64,000 nt of DNA from Ruminococcaceae bacterium R-25 (GTDB lineage Bacteria > Bacillota > Clostridia > Saccharofermentanales > Saccharofermentanaceae): assembly GCA_003149065.1 (NCBI GenBank), contig QGFZ01000003.1, forward strand, positions 1 through 64,000. The letters run 5' to 3'. The translations under genes were made by a program, and so were the position numbers. The notes under the pieces were generated by a model. That model saw only the letters and a program-made list of their open reading frames with translations. It had not been told where the DNA came from and did no database searches. Numbering within the stretch: the stretch's first letter is position 1; the number at the start of each line of letters is the position of its first letter. This document shows, in pieces, positions 1 to 9,644 of this stretch.

Positions 1-2007
1 CAAAATGGAACGGCCGCTGTAAGAGCTGAATCATGGGATTCGAAAGCACAAAGATCAATTGATAGAGAGTATACAATCGACATAGAGACAGAGACCGTAA
101 CCGGTTTCATTGATTATGGTGGTATAGATGATTTTTGGTTTAGAGGTTCTTACAAGGTCGGTAATTATAAAATAGATTCGCTTTATAGATATATGGTTGA
201 TGCGAACGAAAATCGATACTGGCTTTTAAGAATCACTTCTCCGGATGGAAATCAAACAGAGATTACTTTTGAAGATCAAGACGAATGGTATGATGAGCTT
301 CCATCAATTTTTGCGTTAGATGATAGAACTGCGCTTGTTCCAATTGACAGAAAACCAGAATATGTTTTTTATAAACTGGATCTTACGAATTGCAAGGCAA
401 CAAAGGCTGATTCAAAAGAATTTCAATGGCTTGAGCCGGATAAGCTGCGCCGTGCATCGAACGGTTCTGACGGCAAAGTATATTTTACAACACGAAGAGG
501 TATCAGTTCGCTCGATTTTGAGAACAAGAATGCAAAGCAAGTATTTGATTTTAATAACTGTAATGTAAACAGAAGATATATGGAGGATTTGGAAATTGCT
601 GAATGTTCAGGGGATTCATTTTTGTTCTGTGGCAGTTATGAATCTCCGGATATGCGCTCCTCTATATTTATAGAAAACTATGCTATCGTCGAATTAAAAA
701 AGGTAAAGGAGAATCCTCATGCCGGCAAGAAAATAATAGAATTATGTTCTTATGACGGATACTTGAACGGGACATTATACGATGCAATCATCAAATATAA
801 CGAGATTAGCAGCGACTATCATATAGAATTCTCGGATCGCTACATCATGAATGCTTATTCTGATTTTGGCGATATAAACAGCAGTGATGAATATGATTCT
901 GCTCTGCTTGGCGCGAACGGCAAATTGAGTGATGCGCTTGCCATGGACATCATGAACGGTGAAGGTCCTGATATCCTTATGAATACGAGCAGACTGGGTC
1001 AGCTTAACAATGATAACTTCCTGATTGATCTCTCGGTATATACTCAGGAACTGGATTCGAGCAAATACTACACCAACATAATAAACGGCGCGAAAACAGA
1101 CGGAAAGCTGTATCAGATTCCGATAAGTTATACGATTGAAGGAATTCAGACATCTCCCGAATATGCAGGCAAGACAAAGATAGGTTTTACTCCGGGAGAG
1201 TATGAGAAATTCATATCAGAAGAACTTAACGGAAAAGATTTAATCGAGTCAGGCCAGGCAATCTATTTTACAAAGTTGTTTACCGCTATGAGCGATGAAT
1301 TCATAACCGGCGGAAGAGCTGATTTTAGCAGTTCGAGATTTGCGGATATCGCAGGATATGTTAAAGAAACCGTGCCGCAGAATAGCGAGACATGGAATAC
1401 GGTAACGGATGGGGTTCCGGAAGATCCGTATGAGATTGCAACGAAAGGTGTCAAGACTGCAATCTACTGTAACTGTCCCGGCATCAGCGGTTATCTTGTT
1501 AAGAGATATCAAATCAAGGATGGAACCACGATATTGGGAATTCCTTCTTCAGATGGCAGGGGCCCGATGTTCGGAACTGATATATCAGTCGCGGTATCAA
1601 AGAACGCTGTAAATATCGACGCCTGTGTTGAATTCGTAAAGATGCTTTTGACAGACGGGGTTCAAGAAGATTTGGCAATGAATGACAAGTTTGTTTTGAA
1701 TCGTGTAGCATTTAGAAAGAGCTGCAGCGCTGCGATTGAATACTATAATTCATCTGAAGGCAAAGACAATCTGTTTGATTATGAGATAGGCACTAATGTT
1801 CCAAGACGCTCTAAATTCCAAGATGAAGAAATAGACAATATGGAAAACATCATTCTGAGCTGCTCAAAATCGAATTCATCTGACGCGGCAATATCCACAA
1901 TCCTTATGGAAGAGATGCCGGCATACTTTTTAGGACAGAAGGATCTTGATTCTGTAATCAAGATAGCTCAGGACAGGGCACAGAAGGTATTAGATGAACG
2001 AGGCTAG
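1..2007 (+). CDS. Propeller/ABC solute-binding fusion protein, 5' end outside window
   Basis: The reading frame is open from base 1, so the gene starts before the window and its N-terminus, presumably a lipoprotein signal, is missing. The visible part has an N-terminal stretch of beta-strand-rich repeats (PQQ/propeller-like), then an extracellular solute-binding domain from about the motif AMDIMNGEGPDILMNT to the C-terminus. It aligns along its length with the complete protein at 15407-17764; both share GEGPDIL, GQAIYF or GQAVYF, DGRGPM, EEMPAYFLGQK and RAQKVLDERG. No ABC permease gene adjoins it in the window. Likely an exported, membrane-anchored sugar or peptide binding protein; the ligand is unknown. 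The DNA looks more AT-rich than the paralogue. Confidence 0.85.
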   Translation, partial: QNGTAAVRAESWDSKAQRSIDREYTIDIETETVTGFIDYGGIDDFWFRGSYKVGNYKIDSLYRYMVDANENRYWLLRITSPDGNQTEITFEDQDEWYDELPSIFALDDRTALVPIDRKPEYVFYKLDLTNCKATKADSKEFQWLEPDKLRRASNGSDGKVYFTTRRGISSLDFENKNAKQVFDFNNCNVNRRYMEDLEIAECSGDSFLFCGSYESPDMRSSIFIENYAIVELKKVKENPHAGKKIIELCSYDGYLNGTLYDAIIKYNEISSDYHIEFSDRYIMNAYSDFGDINSSDEYDSALLGANGKLSDALAMDIMNGEGPDILMNTSRLGQLNNDNFLIDLSVYTQELDSSKYYTNIINGAKTDGKLYQIPISYTIEGIQTSPEYAGKTKIGFTPGEYEKFISEELNGKDLIESGQAIYFTKLFTAMSDEFITGGRADFSSSRFADIAGYVKETVPQNSETWNTVTDGVPEDPYEIATKGVKTAIYCNCPGISGYLVKRYQIKDGTTILGIPSSDGRGPMFGTDISVAVSKNAVNIDACVEFVKMLLTDGVQEDLAMNDKFVLNRVAFRKSCSAAIEYYNSSEGKDNLFDYEIGTNVPRRSKFQDEEIDNMENIILSCSKSNSSDAAISTILMEEMPAYFLGQKDLDSVIKIAQDRAQKVLDERG

Positions 2008-2017
2008 CAATATCGTT

Positions 2018-2096
2018 TAAAAGGCGTTATTGCCTTTTGAAATAAGTACGCAAGGTCCCGGCAAAAAGTGTCCCCACACTTGGGACCTTGTTTTTG
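2018..2096 (+). terminator. Two consecutive hairpins after the solute-binding gene
   Basis: AAAAGGC (2019-2025) pairs with GCCTTTT (2032-2038). A second hairpin pairs AAGGTCCC (2052-2059) with GGGACCTT (2082-2089), with inner AAGTGT/ACACTT, and is followed by a T-rich run, as in an intrinsic terminator. Confidence 0.75.
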
Positions 2097-2269
2097 ATGT
2101 TAACATCGGGATAAATCAGCCAATAGAAACACTTTATTAAGTCTGAGAATAAAGTGTCCGCATTACGTTAAACTTACCGCAAAACTTACTGCAATAATAT
2201 AAACTCACCGCAAAACCCGTCTCAATTTATGCTAACTTGCCGCAAAATCATATTCTATGATACGACGTT

Positions 2270-2326
2270 TTATTGGTCTGTCCGGTTATTATAAGTACAC
2301 CCTTCTTTTTCCCTTGCGATAATCAT
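2270..2326 (-). pseudogene. Truncated gene start, possibly of an AAA ATPase
   Basis: On the minus strand an AGGAGG ribosome binding site sits five bases before an ATG that begins MIIAREKE and stops after 18 codons. Many AAA-type ATPases of Clostridia (DUF234 and relatives) start with M-I-x-R-E-x-E, so this may be the surviving head of such a gene. The match is only eight residues and therefore weak. Confidence 0.25.
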
Positions 2327-2337
2327 TTTATCCTCCT

Positions 2338-2388
2338 GTTATAATCGACCATAACTCGATTAAAAGATGAGTTATGGTCGGTTATAAC
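2338..2388. repeat. 20-bp inverted repeat
   Basis: The 20-bp arms 2338-2357 and 2369-2388 pair with one mismatch around an 11-base loop. A second inverted repeat, TACAAAAACA/TGTTTTTGTA, lies just downstream at 2399-2408 and 2424-2433. These could be terminators, or the ends of a lost element; no flanking target duplication was found. Confidence 0.6.
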
Positions 2389-2984
2389 GTTAGACGTGTA
2401 CAAAAACAAGCGATTAGAACTGATGTTTTTGTATCTCCTTAAAGGCTTTTGAAAGGGGTGGATTTAAGCAAAAAAATTTGCCCTCTTGGTTCGCACCACC
2501 GAGATGATACCCTCAGAATAAAAGGTGTAAATCAGGTGTAAACCAAGGAGCTATGTTGTTAAAATGCTTGATATTATTGGGTTTCGAGAGAATGTTCAGA
2601 TGTTGCCGTGACATACAAACAGTACTCTTATCATTTTTGGTTTCTTTCTATTAAATAGTTTCTGCAGAACACATAGAATATATCATAATCTGGTTCGTTA
2701 TTTTGGGGAGCAGATAATGGAGAGCAGGGGCGACGAAAATGTCTGCCGGCAGTGCTTTTCTGAAATTTTCTTTGAAAGCGCAGAACTAATAAGTTTCATG
2801 TAACGCAACGTTGATGAATGCTGGGTCATCGACGATAGTTCTGCAGGATAATCCCAATAAAACGCAAAACGATAAATGTGGGTTAACATTACCACTTTTG
2901 CGTTTTTGATAAAAATGGTAACGTTAACTGGACTTTTTCTTGCTCGGATGGTAATGTGTTTATAGAAAATAGGGAGAGTGTAAT

Positions 2985-4214
2985 ATGGAAAAATTCAAAC
3001 GCGAAAACTACTTAAGAAAAATACGCGGTTTTTATGATGATGACGATATTATCAAAGTTATTACCGGTGTCAGAAGATGTGGCAAATCCAGTCTCATGGA
3101 AACAATAGCAAATGAAATCAAGGATAAAGGTGTTCCTGAGACAAACATTATCTATATTGATCTTGATAAACGTGGTAATAGAAATATCAAAACAGCAGAT
3201 GCTTTGGAAGAGATAATAGACGGATATGTTACTGAGACTGGGCTAAAGTATCTGTTTATTGATGAAATACAGAATGTTGAGGGTTTTGAAGAGCTTATCA
3301 ACGGATATAGAACTGATGGTGGATGGTCAATATTTATTACAGGTTCTAATTCCTATCTGTTAAGCGGTGAACTTGTTACGAAACTGACCGGACGTTATCT
3401 GGAATTTGAGATGTTTCCGCTGACTTTTGAAGAATACGAGAAAATGAAACAGTTTTATGGGAAACCTGTTGATCCTCAGCTGCCGGTTGAGCTGGTGAAC
3501 TATATTCAGGAAAGCGGTTTCCCCAAAACGATTTTCATTGATGACCTCGCAGATAAACAGAAATATGTTCAAGGTGTAATCAATGAGATATTTGAAAAGG
3601 ATATCCGCAAGCGAGTAAAGATAAGGAAGAAAGAAACATTTGAAATAGTTCGCAGATATATCATTAACAACTTTGGTGCTACAACAAGCATCAACAACAT
3701 ATGTGAAAGCCTTAATAACAGTGGTTTAAACATAGGAAAAGCAACCATATCCAGATATATAAAAGCGTTAGTTGATGCCAAGATCCTTTATGAATGCGAC
3801 CGTTTTGATATGAAGTCCAAGCGGTCATTAAGCGGTGAGAAAAAATATTATCTTTCAGATCTTGGTTTTTTCTTTGCTTCAAACACCGACAACCGTATTA
3901 ACTATGGTCCGACTTTAGAGAACATGTTATACATTTATGCATGTGCTCATGATTGTTCTGTCAGTATTGGAAAAATCGGAAAACTAGAATGTGATTTTAT
4001 TATTCGGAATCGCGAAATGGACTATTCCTATGTTCAGGTTGCGTACACTATTGCTTTAAGCAAAGAAACCGAAGACCGGGAATACCGTGCGCTCGAAATG
4101 ATCAAAGATAATTACCCCAAGTATGTTATGACAACAGACTATCTTCTTCAGAACAGAAACGGAATAAAGCATGTAAACATATTGAATTTCATGCAGAACG
4201 GGCAAGAGTTCTAA
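2985..4214 (+). CDS. AAA family ATPase with C-terminal DUF4143
   Basis: A 409-residue protein. Walker A is GVRRCGKSS at about residues 28-36, Walker B is LFIDEIQ near residue 90, and the family stretch FITGSNSYLLSGE followed by LTGRY leads into the DUF4143 region, which contains a winged-helix-like segment and a nuclease-like fold in this family. GGGAGAG lies seven bases before the ATG. It is followed after 32 bases by the TOTE primase-helicase on the same strand, suggesting co-transcription. The family is very common in Clostridia and Bacteroidetes and its cellular role is not established; proximity to a conflict-system protein hints at a role in an accessory module, which is inference. Confidence 0.85.
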   Translation: MEKFKRENYLRKIRGFYDDDDIIKVITGVRRCGKSSLMETIANEIKDKGVPETNIIYIDLDKRGNRNIKTADALEEIIDGYVTETGLKYLFIDEIQNVEGFEELINGYRTDGGWSIFITGSNSYLLSGELVTKLTGRYLEFEMFPLTFEEYEKMKQFYGKPVDPQLPVELVNYIQESGFPKTIFIDDLADKQKYVQGVINEIFEKDIRKRVKIRKKETFEIVRRYIINNFGATTSINNICESLNNSGLNIGKATISRYIKALVDAKILYECDRFDMKSKRSLSGEKKYYLSDLGFFFASNTDNRINYGPTLENMLYIYACAHDCSVSIGKIGKLECDFIIRNREMDYSYVQVAYTIALSKETEDREYRALEMIKDNYPKYVMTTDYLLQNRNGIKHVNILNFMQNGQEF

Positions 4215-4246
4215 TTAGATAAAGTGCGAAGAAACAAGGGACTGCA

Positions 4247-7177
4247 ATGAGAGTTTTGGCAGATGATCAGTATAACGAACTTACGGAACACATAAAGCAA
4301 CTTGAAGCTGAGAATCAGTATCTCAAGAAACTGTTGGATGGTGCCGGTATTCCGTATGACCAGACTGACAATAACTCTGAAAAAGATGAACCGAGTGTAG
4401 TAAGCATCAAAGAAGAACCCATTACCAAAGAACTTGTCCAATTCTATTATTCGATGTTCAAGGGCCGAAGAGATGTTTATAGTCTTCGTTCCGGCAAGCC
4501 TAATGCCAAAACAGGAAAGCATGGCTATTACACCCAATGCGATAATTTTTGGAAGGCTGGGCTCTGCGGTAAGAAAGATGGCAAGAACACCAAATGCCAA
4601 TCATGTCCCAATCAGAAGTACAAACCGCTGACAGGGGATGTTATTTATGCACATTTGACTGGTGTGAAGGAAGATTGTTCGGATGTAGTAGGGTTATATC
4701 CCGTTTGGCCGGATGAAACGTGCAACTATCTTGTTTTCGATTTTGATAATCACGATGAGAGTTCTAACTCAGTAAAATGGCAGGAAGAAGCCAATGCTTT
4801 GAGAGCAATCTGTGCAGATAATGATGTTCCCTGTCTGGTCGAAAGATCGCGTTCCGGCAAAGGAGCACATGTTTGGATGTTTTTCGAAAAGGCGATAAAT
4901 ATCAAGAAGGCTAGGCTGTTTGGTGCGGCTCTTTTGGATAAGGGAGCTGAGAGTGTTAACCAGCAGTCTTTTGATACTTATGATCGTATGATTCCCGCAC
5001 AGGATAAACTTCCAGAAGGAGGTCTTGGAAATCTTGTAGCCCTTCCATTGCAAGGCCGTGCGGTAAAGAACGGGAACAGTGTCTTTGTTGATGAAAAATG
5101 GCAACCTTATCATGATCAGTGGAGTGTGCTCAAGAATACAGGCAAGCTCAGTGAAACCTTCATAGATGAGAAACTGTCCTCATGGGGCAACAAATACAGT
5201 ATAAGCAGCAATACTGACAACGAAACACCTGGACAAATATCAATTGATGAGACTCCGTGGGAAAACAGTACCGAATTTGAACGTTCTGATACAAAAGGAA
5301 CGGTTCGGATTGTTCTTGCAGATAAAGCATATGTGGATAAGACCGGTATTAAGCCGAGATTACAGAATAAGATCAGAAGATTAGCAGCATACAATAACCC
5401 GGAATATTTCAGAAATCAGGGAATGGGCATCTCAACCTTTGGGATTCCGAGAATAGTTTATTCAGGAGAGGATACTGAACAATTCATAGCAATTCCGCGA
5501 GGCTGTCTGAATAAACTCTGCAAAAATCTGAAATCATCAAACATTGACTATTCTGTTGAGGATAAGCGTAACACGGGCAAAGAGATTAATGTTTCCTTTG
5601 CAGGCGAATTATATCCGGAGCAACAAGATGCCGTTAACAGTTTGACAGGACACGATTTTGGCGTGTTGGCTGCGGCTACAGGGTTCGGAAAGACGGTAGT
5701 CGGATCGTATCTGATCTCAGAACGAAAGGTAAATACTTTGATCCTCGTTCATAACAATGAGATTATGCAGAACTGGATAAATGACCTTGAGAGGTTTCTT
5801 GAAATTAAAGAGGATTATCCACAGTACATGACTAAAACCGGAAGGGTTAAGACCAGAAAGAGTCTGATTGGAAGATTGACAGGAGCTCATAATTCCATGA
5901 CAGGAATTATTGATGTTGCCATGGTAACTTCTCTGGGATCCGGTGATTCAATAAAACCGTTTGTCAAAGATTATGGCATGGTGATAATGGATGAATGCCA
6001 CCATGGTGCCGCAGAGAGCATAGAGGCAGTATTATCTAAAGTAAATGCAAAGTATGTATATGGTCTGACGGCCACTGTTAAGCGTGAAGACGGGAAAGAC
6101 AAAACAGTGTTGATGCAGTTTGGACCTGTCCGTTTCAGGTTCACAGCCAAAGATAAGATCCGTTTGCAGGGAATGGAACATATCCTTGAGCCTCGGTTTA
6201 CACCGATCATTTCAACAAAAGAAAAACTGACGTTAAATGAAGCCTATGAAATTGTAGTAAACAGCGATTTTCGCAACAGCTTAATTGCTTCAGATATTGA
6301 AGCGTGTATAAAACAGGGACACACACCTTTGGTATTATCAAAGCGAAAAGCACAAATTGATGTTCTTTTCGAAAAGGTTAAAGATAAAGCCGATCACGTC
6401 CTTGTTCTGACGGGCGGAAAGAAACAGTCGGAGCGCAAGGAATTGCGTGAAAGACTCGGTTCTATATCGGAAAGCGAATCGTTAATTGTTCTTGCGACCG
6501 GACAGTATATTGGTGAGGGTTTTAATTGTTCCCGTTTGGACATGTTGTTTCTAGCCATGCCAATAGCTTGGGACGGGAATGTGGAACAATACACAGGAAG
6601 GCTTAACCGAAGCCATGACGGGAAGAACAGGGTGACTGTTATAGATTACGTTGATCACCACATTGAGATGTTTGCCAACATGTATAACAAACGTCTTCGT
6701 ACCTATAAAAGGATTGGATATGAACTTTCGCAGGATGTTGAAAGAAAACACGATGACAGATTTATCTATGACAGTGAAACCTATAGTGAAGTTTTTAGAG
6801 GCGATATCATTAATGCAAAAGCTGAAGTAATGATCAGCAGCCCGTATGTGAGCACCCCCGGAAGCGAACGTCTGATTCATATTTTTTCTGCTATGAAAAG
6901 TAAGGATGCCTCTATTTCTCTTATTACATATCCGGCGTCACATTATTCTGATGACATTAAGGATAGGATTGAGAATATACATAATAGGCTTAATATGGCC
7001 GGCATAAAGGTATTGTTCGCTGATTACATTCCTTCACGATATGCTGTTATTGATAAAGAGATACTTTGGTATGGCAGCATGAATCTGGTGTCAAACATCA
7101 AAGAAGATGATGATGAGATGAGAATTGTCAGCAGAAGTGTGGCCAAAGCACTGATTGAAGAGCATACAACTGAATAA
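4247..7177 (+). CDS. TOTE-type primase-helicase-PLD nuclease protein
   Basis: A 976-residue multidomain protein. An N-terminal coiled coil (about residues 8-35) is followed by a zinc-knuckle-like set C98, C107, C117, C120. The archaeo-eukaryotic primase domain shows the metal-binding DFD (165-167) and RSGKGAHVW (H208). A superfamily 2 helicase follows, with Walker A AATGFGKT (about 475-482), DECHH (about 581) and QYTGRLNR (about 780). The C-terminus is PLD-like (from about 858). In its last motif, SRYAVIDK...WYGSMN, the usual HxK appears as P-S-R, so the nuclease site may be altered. Domain order matches primase proteins of TOTE conflict systems, which are thought to act on invading nucleic acid. 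The start follows an AAGGGA motif. Confidence 0.88.
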   Translation: MRVLADDQYNELTEHIKQLEAENQYLKKLLDGAGIPYDQTDNNSEKDEPSVVSIKEEPITKELVQFYYSMFKGRRDVYSLRSGKPNAKTGKHGYYTQCDNFWKAGLCGKKDGKNTKCQSCPNQKYKPLTGDVIYAHLTGVKEDCSDVVGLYPVWPDETCNYLVFDFDNHDESSNSVKWQEEANALRAICADNDVPCLVERSRSGKGAHVWMFFEKAINIKKARLFGAALLDKGAESVNQQSFDTYDRMIPAQDKLPEGGLGNLVALPLQGRAVKNGNSVFVDEKWQPYHDQWSVLKNTGKLSETFIDEKLSSWGNKYSISSNTDNETPGQISIDETPWENSTEFERSDTKGTVRIVLADKAYVDKTGIKPRLQNKIRRLAAYNNPEYFRNQGMGISTFGIPRIVYSGEDTEQFIAIPRGCLNKLCKNLKSSNIDYSVEDKRNTGKEINVSFAGELYPEQQDAVNSLTGHDFGVLAAATGFGKTVVGSYLISERKVNTLILVHNNEIMQNWINDLERFLEIKEDYPQYMTKTGRVKTRKSLIGRLTGAHNSMTGIIDVAMVTSLGSGDSIKPFVKDYGMVIMDECHHGAAESIEAVLSKVNAKYVYGLTATVKREDGKDKTVLMQFGPVRFRFTAKDKIRLQGMEHILEPRFTPIISTKEKLTLNEAYEIVVNSDFRNSLIASDIEACIKQGHTPLVLSKRKAQIDVLFEKVKDKADHVLVLTGGKKQSERKELRERLGSISESESLIVLATGQYIGEGFNCSRLDMLFLAMPIAWDGNVEQYTGRLNRSHDGKNRVTVIDYVDHHIEMFANMYNKRLRTYKRIGYELSQDVERKHDDRFIYDSETYSEVFRGDIINAKAEVMISSPYVSTPGSERLIHIFSAMKSKDASISLITYPASHYSDDIKDRIENIHNRLNMAGIKVLFADYIPSRYAVIDKEILWYGSMNLVSNIKEDDDEMRIVSRSVAKALIEEHTTE

Positions 7178-7414
7178 AAAGTACTGTGCTCGACATATTC
7201 TGCACAGAAGCAAATTTACCGCACTGGACTTATTATTCTTGGGGTCAAACGAGGGTCAAAACTATTCAGAAATTCCCTCAAAAGCCTTAAATCATTGATT
7301 TTGCATTTTCATGCATTCGAGTGCCATGATAAACGAATTTGAAGAAATGCTGAAAGCCAAGAGGTCTCTTTTGTCATCCGGGAACGGCTGACAGTGTTGA
7401 AATAAGGGAATTAT

Positions 7415-8287
7415 CTAGAACGACTCCTTTACCTGTGCAAGGAATTTCTCGGCTATAGGCGTAAATGTCTGGTATTTGTTCCAGATCAGATACAGCTTTG
7501 TTTCCTGCTTCGGAGACAGCGGACGGAATACAAGGTCGCTTTCTTCGGAACAGTTTATCAGATGTTCGAATGTAAGAAGGATTCCCAGACCTTCTTTCGC
7601 AAACATGGATGCATTATAAGAAAGGCGGAATGAGCCTTCCAGATGAAGCTCAGAGAAGCGTTCGCCGGCCCATTCAGGTATCTCGATATTCCAGCTTTGT
7701 TCTGAGCAGAAGAGCGGCTGGCCGATAAGGTCTGAGACCTTTATATTCTTTTTCTTTGCCAAAGGGTGGCTCTTTAACATGACCGCACCCCAGCGGTCCG
7801 ATGCCGGGAACGGGAGATATTCATACTTTTCCTTATTGGGAAGCTCGCATATCACACCGAAATCGAGTATGCCTTTGTCCAGCTTCTCGGTTACCTGCTC
7901 CGTATCACCGCTTGTTATGTGGTAGGTAAAGGACGGGTATCTGTCTTTTAGCTTCTTTATCTCGCGTGCAAGCAGGGCTATCTGATACGATTCTCCAAGC
8001 CCGAAATAAATATCGCCACCTGTAATGTCATCAAGGGAGATGAATTCCTGCTCGATCTTATCTGCCATTGCGACAAGGTCTTCGGCACGGTCGCGGAGCA
8101 GCATGCCTTCATCAGTCAGCTTGATGGAGAAGCTGTGACGGGTAAAGAGCTTTTTGCCCAGTTCGTCTTCAAGAGCTTTAAGCGCCTTTGATAAGGTAGG
8201 CTGCGTCACGTGCATGAGCTCTGCAGCATGGGACATGTTCTCTTCTCTGGCAACTGCAAGAAAGTAGCGAAGGTTCTTTATCTCCAT
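7415..8287 (-). CDS. LysR family transcriptional regulator
   Basis: A 290-residue protein starting MEIKNLRYFLAVA. The start at 8287 is chosen over a longer in-frame Met because AGGGG lies about seven bases upstream. The N-terminal winged helix-turn-helix contains MSHAAELMHVTQPTLSKALKA, and the C-terminal part is the periplasmic-binding-like effector domain (GDIYFGLGESYQIALL and on). It is divergent from the small protein/alpha-beta hydrolase/lipoprotein run at 8415-10213. By the usual behaviour of LysR regulators it probably controls that run and itself; the co-inducer is unknown. Confidence 0.9.
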   Translation of the reverse strand: MEIKNLRYFLAVAREENMSHAAELMHVTQPTLSKALKALEDELGKKLFTRHSFSIKLTDEGMLLRDRAEDLVAMADKIEQEFISLDDITGGDIYFGLGESYQIALLAREIKKLKDRYPSFTYHITSGDTEQVTEKLDKGILDFGVICELPNKEKYEYLPFPASDRWGAVMLKSHPLAKKKNIKVSDLIGQPLFCSEQSWNIEIPEWAGERFSELHLEGSFRLSYNASMFAKEGLGILLTFEHLINCSEESDLVFRPLSPKQETKLYLIWNKYQTFTPIAEKFLAQVKESF

Positions 8288-8414
8288 CAGGCACCCCTTT
8301 CTATGATATTCCAATACGGCATATCACATATTCATTTTATTCATTAGCGCACTTCACGGCAACCCCTTATACTGATCTTGTTAGGACAAAAACAGTTTTA
8401 GCGGAGATCCGGTT

Positions 8415-8633
8415 ATGGACTTGAAATTGATGATCGACAGTCTGTCTGAAATAGGCTTGACCGATGAACAGAAAAGAACGGCAAGAAAGCTCTATGACAT
8501 GGGTCAGAATGCGGAACTTATCAGATATCTTAAGAAATGCCGGTGCGGCCTGATCGATGAGATGCATGAGAGCCAGAGGAAAGTTGACCGGATGGATTAT
8601 CTGATCCGGAAAGCAGAGAAGGAAACAGTATAA
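8415..8633 (+). CDS. Small helical protein of unknown function
   Basis: 72 residues, predominantly helical and charged, with one cluster CRC near residue 43. It has no signal peptide or membrane segment. GGAG lies nine bases before the ATG. It is the first gene of the run divergent from the LysR regulator and is 21 bases from the alpha/beta hydrolase, so the two are probably co-expressed. I recognise similar small proteins beside LysR/hydrolase pairs in Clostridia, but no function can be assigned. Confidence 0.7.
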   Translation: MDLKLMIDSLSEIGLTDEQKRTARKLYDMGQNAELIRYLKKCRCGLIDEMHESQRKVDRMDYLIRKAEKETV

Positions 8634-8654
8634 AAGCCACGGAGGTTTATAACG

Positions 8655-9644
8655 ATGAAAGCAGAAGATCTGAGACTTGTAACAGAGTGGGATAAGACAT
8701 TTCCAAAGAGCGGGAAGGTTGATCACAGCAAAGTAACCTTTGTGAACCGTTATGGAATAACATTGGCTGCAGATATATATGTGCCGAAGGGAGCAGAAGG
8801 AAGACTTCCTGCGATCGCGGTAAGCGGACCTTTTGGTGCGGTCAAGGAGCAGTGCTCAGGCCTTTATGCCCAGACCATGGCAGAGAGAGACTTTATTACG
8901 ATCGCATTTGATCCTTCTTATACCGGAGAGAGCAGCGGTGAGCCCCGAAATATGGCATCTCCCGACATCAATACAGAAGATTTCATGGCTGCAGTAGATT
9001 TCCTTTCTCTCAATGAGAAAGCCGATCCTGACAGGATCGGCATCATCGGCATCTGCGGCTGGGGCGGCATGGCACTTAATACGGCTGCATTAGATCCGCG
9101 CATTAAAGCTACGGTTGCTTCGACCATGTATGACATGACCAGAGTTAATGCCAACGGATATTTCGATTTGGAGGACTCCGAAGAGCAGCGTTATGAGAAG
9201 AAGAAGGCAATGGCAGCTCAGCGTCTGGAAGACTTAAAGAACGGTACTTATAAGCGCGCAGGAGGATGCCTGCCACTTCCAGTTCCGGAAGATGCTCCGT
9301 TCTTCGTGAAGGATTACAGTGAATACTATAAGGGAAGGGCATATCATGCGAGATCCCTTAATTCCAACGAAGGATGGAATGTTACAGGCTGTGAGTCTTT
9401 TATGAATCAGCCGATCCTTAAGTACTCGAATGAGATAAGAAATGCAGTCCTGATCATTCACGGAGAGAAAGCTCATTCTTGCTATTTCTCAAAGGATGCA
9501 TATGCGAATATGACAAAGGACAGCAAGTATAAAGATAACAAGGAACTCATGATAATTCCCGGCGCAGTTCATACGGATCTGTACGACAATCTTGATGTTA
9601 TTCCTTTCGATCATATCGAAGAATTCATGAGGAAATATCTATGA
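8655..9644 (+). CDS. Alpha/beta hydrolase with GICGWGG elbow
   Basis: A 329-residue cytoplasmic hydrolase of the dienelactone hydrolase/YcjY-like group. The oxyanion region is AVSGPFGAVKEQ, and a likely catalytic His lies in GAVHTDLYD near the C-terminus. The nucleophile elbow reads GICGWGG: where related hydrolases have Ser (CxSGG) this protein has Trp, so the preceding Cys is the only obvious nucleophile. The ribosome binding site GGAGG is well placed. Its stop overlaps the next start by four bases (ATGA). The substrate is unknown; LysR control suggests an induced ester or lactone hydrolase. Confidence 0.85.
   Translation: MKAEDLRLVTEWDKTFPKSGKVDHSKVTFVNRYGITLAADIYVPKGAEGRLPAIAVSGPFGAVKEQCSGLYAQTMAERDFITIAFDPSYTGESSGEPRNMASPDINTEDFMAAVDFLSLNEKADPDRIGIIGICGWGGMALNTAALDPRIKATVASTMYDMTRVNANGYFDLEDSEEQRYEKKKAMAAQRLEDLKNGTYKRAGGCLPLPVPEDAPFFVKDYSEYYKGRAYHARSLNSNEGWNVTGCESFMNQPILKYSNEIRNAVLIIHGEKAHSCYFSKDAYANMTKDSKYKDNKELMIIPGAVHTDLYDNLDVIPFDHIEEFMRKYL

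Larger units (their letters stand above)
2097..2984. other. AT-rich intergenic stretch without an intact gene
   Basis: This stretch holds short direct repeats of an ACTTACCGCAAAA-like word (about 2170-2250), a truncated gene start on the minus strand (2270-2326), two strong inverted repeats (2338-2388 and 2399-2433), and no frame I would call a gene. A minus-strand frame at 2698-2895 has no family features or convincing start. It looks like decayed accessory DNA upstream of the ATPase/primase-helicase pair. Confidence 0.5.

Noticed and set aside
7326..7391. Short frame MINEFEEMLKAKRSLLSSGNG
   Set aside because: No ribosome binding site, no family match and only 21 codons.
7178..7414. GGGTCAAACGAGGGTCAAAAC and the nearby frame as an integrase remnant or attachment site
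   Set aside because: It resembles sequences near integrase genes by feel only; there is no integrase motif and no matching second site, apart from a weak GGTGTAAATCAGGTGTAAACC at about 2523.
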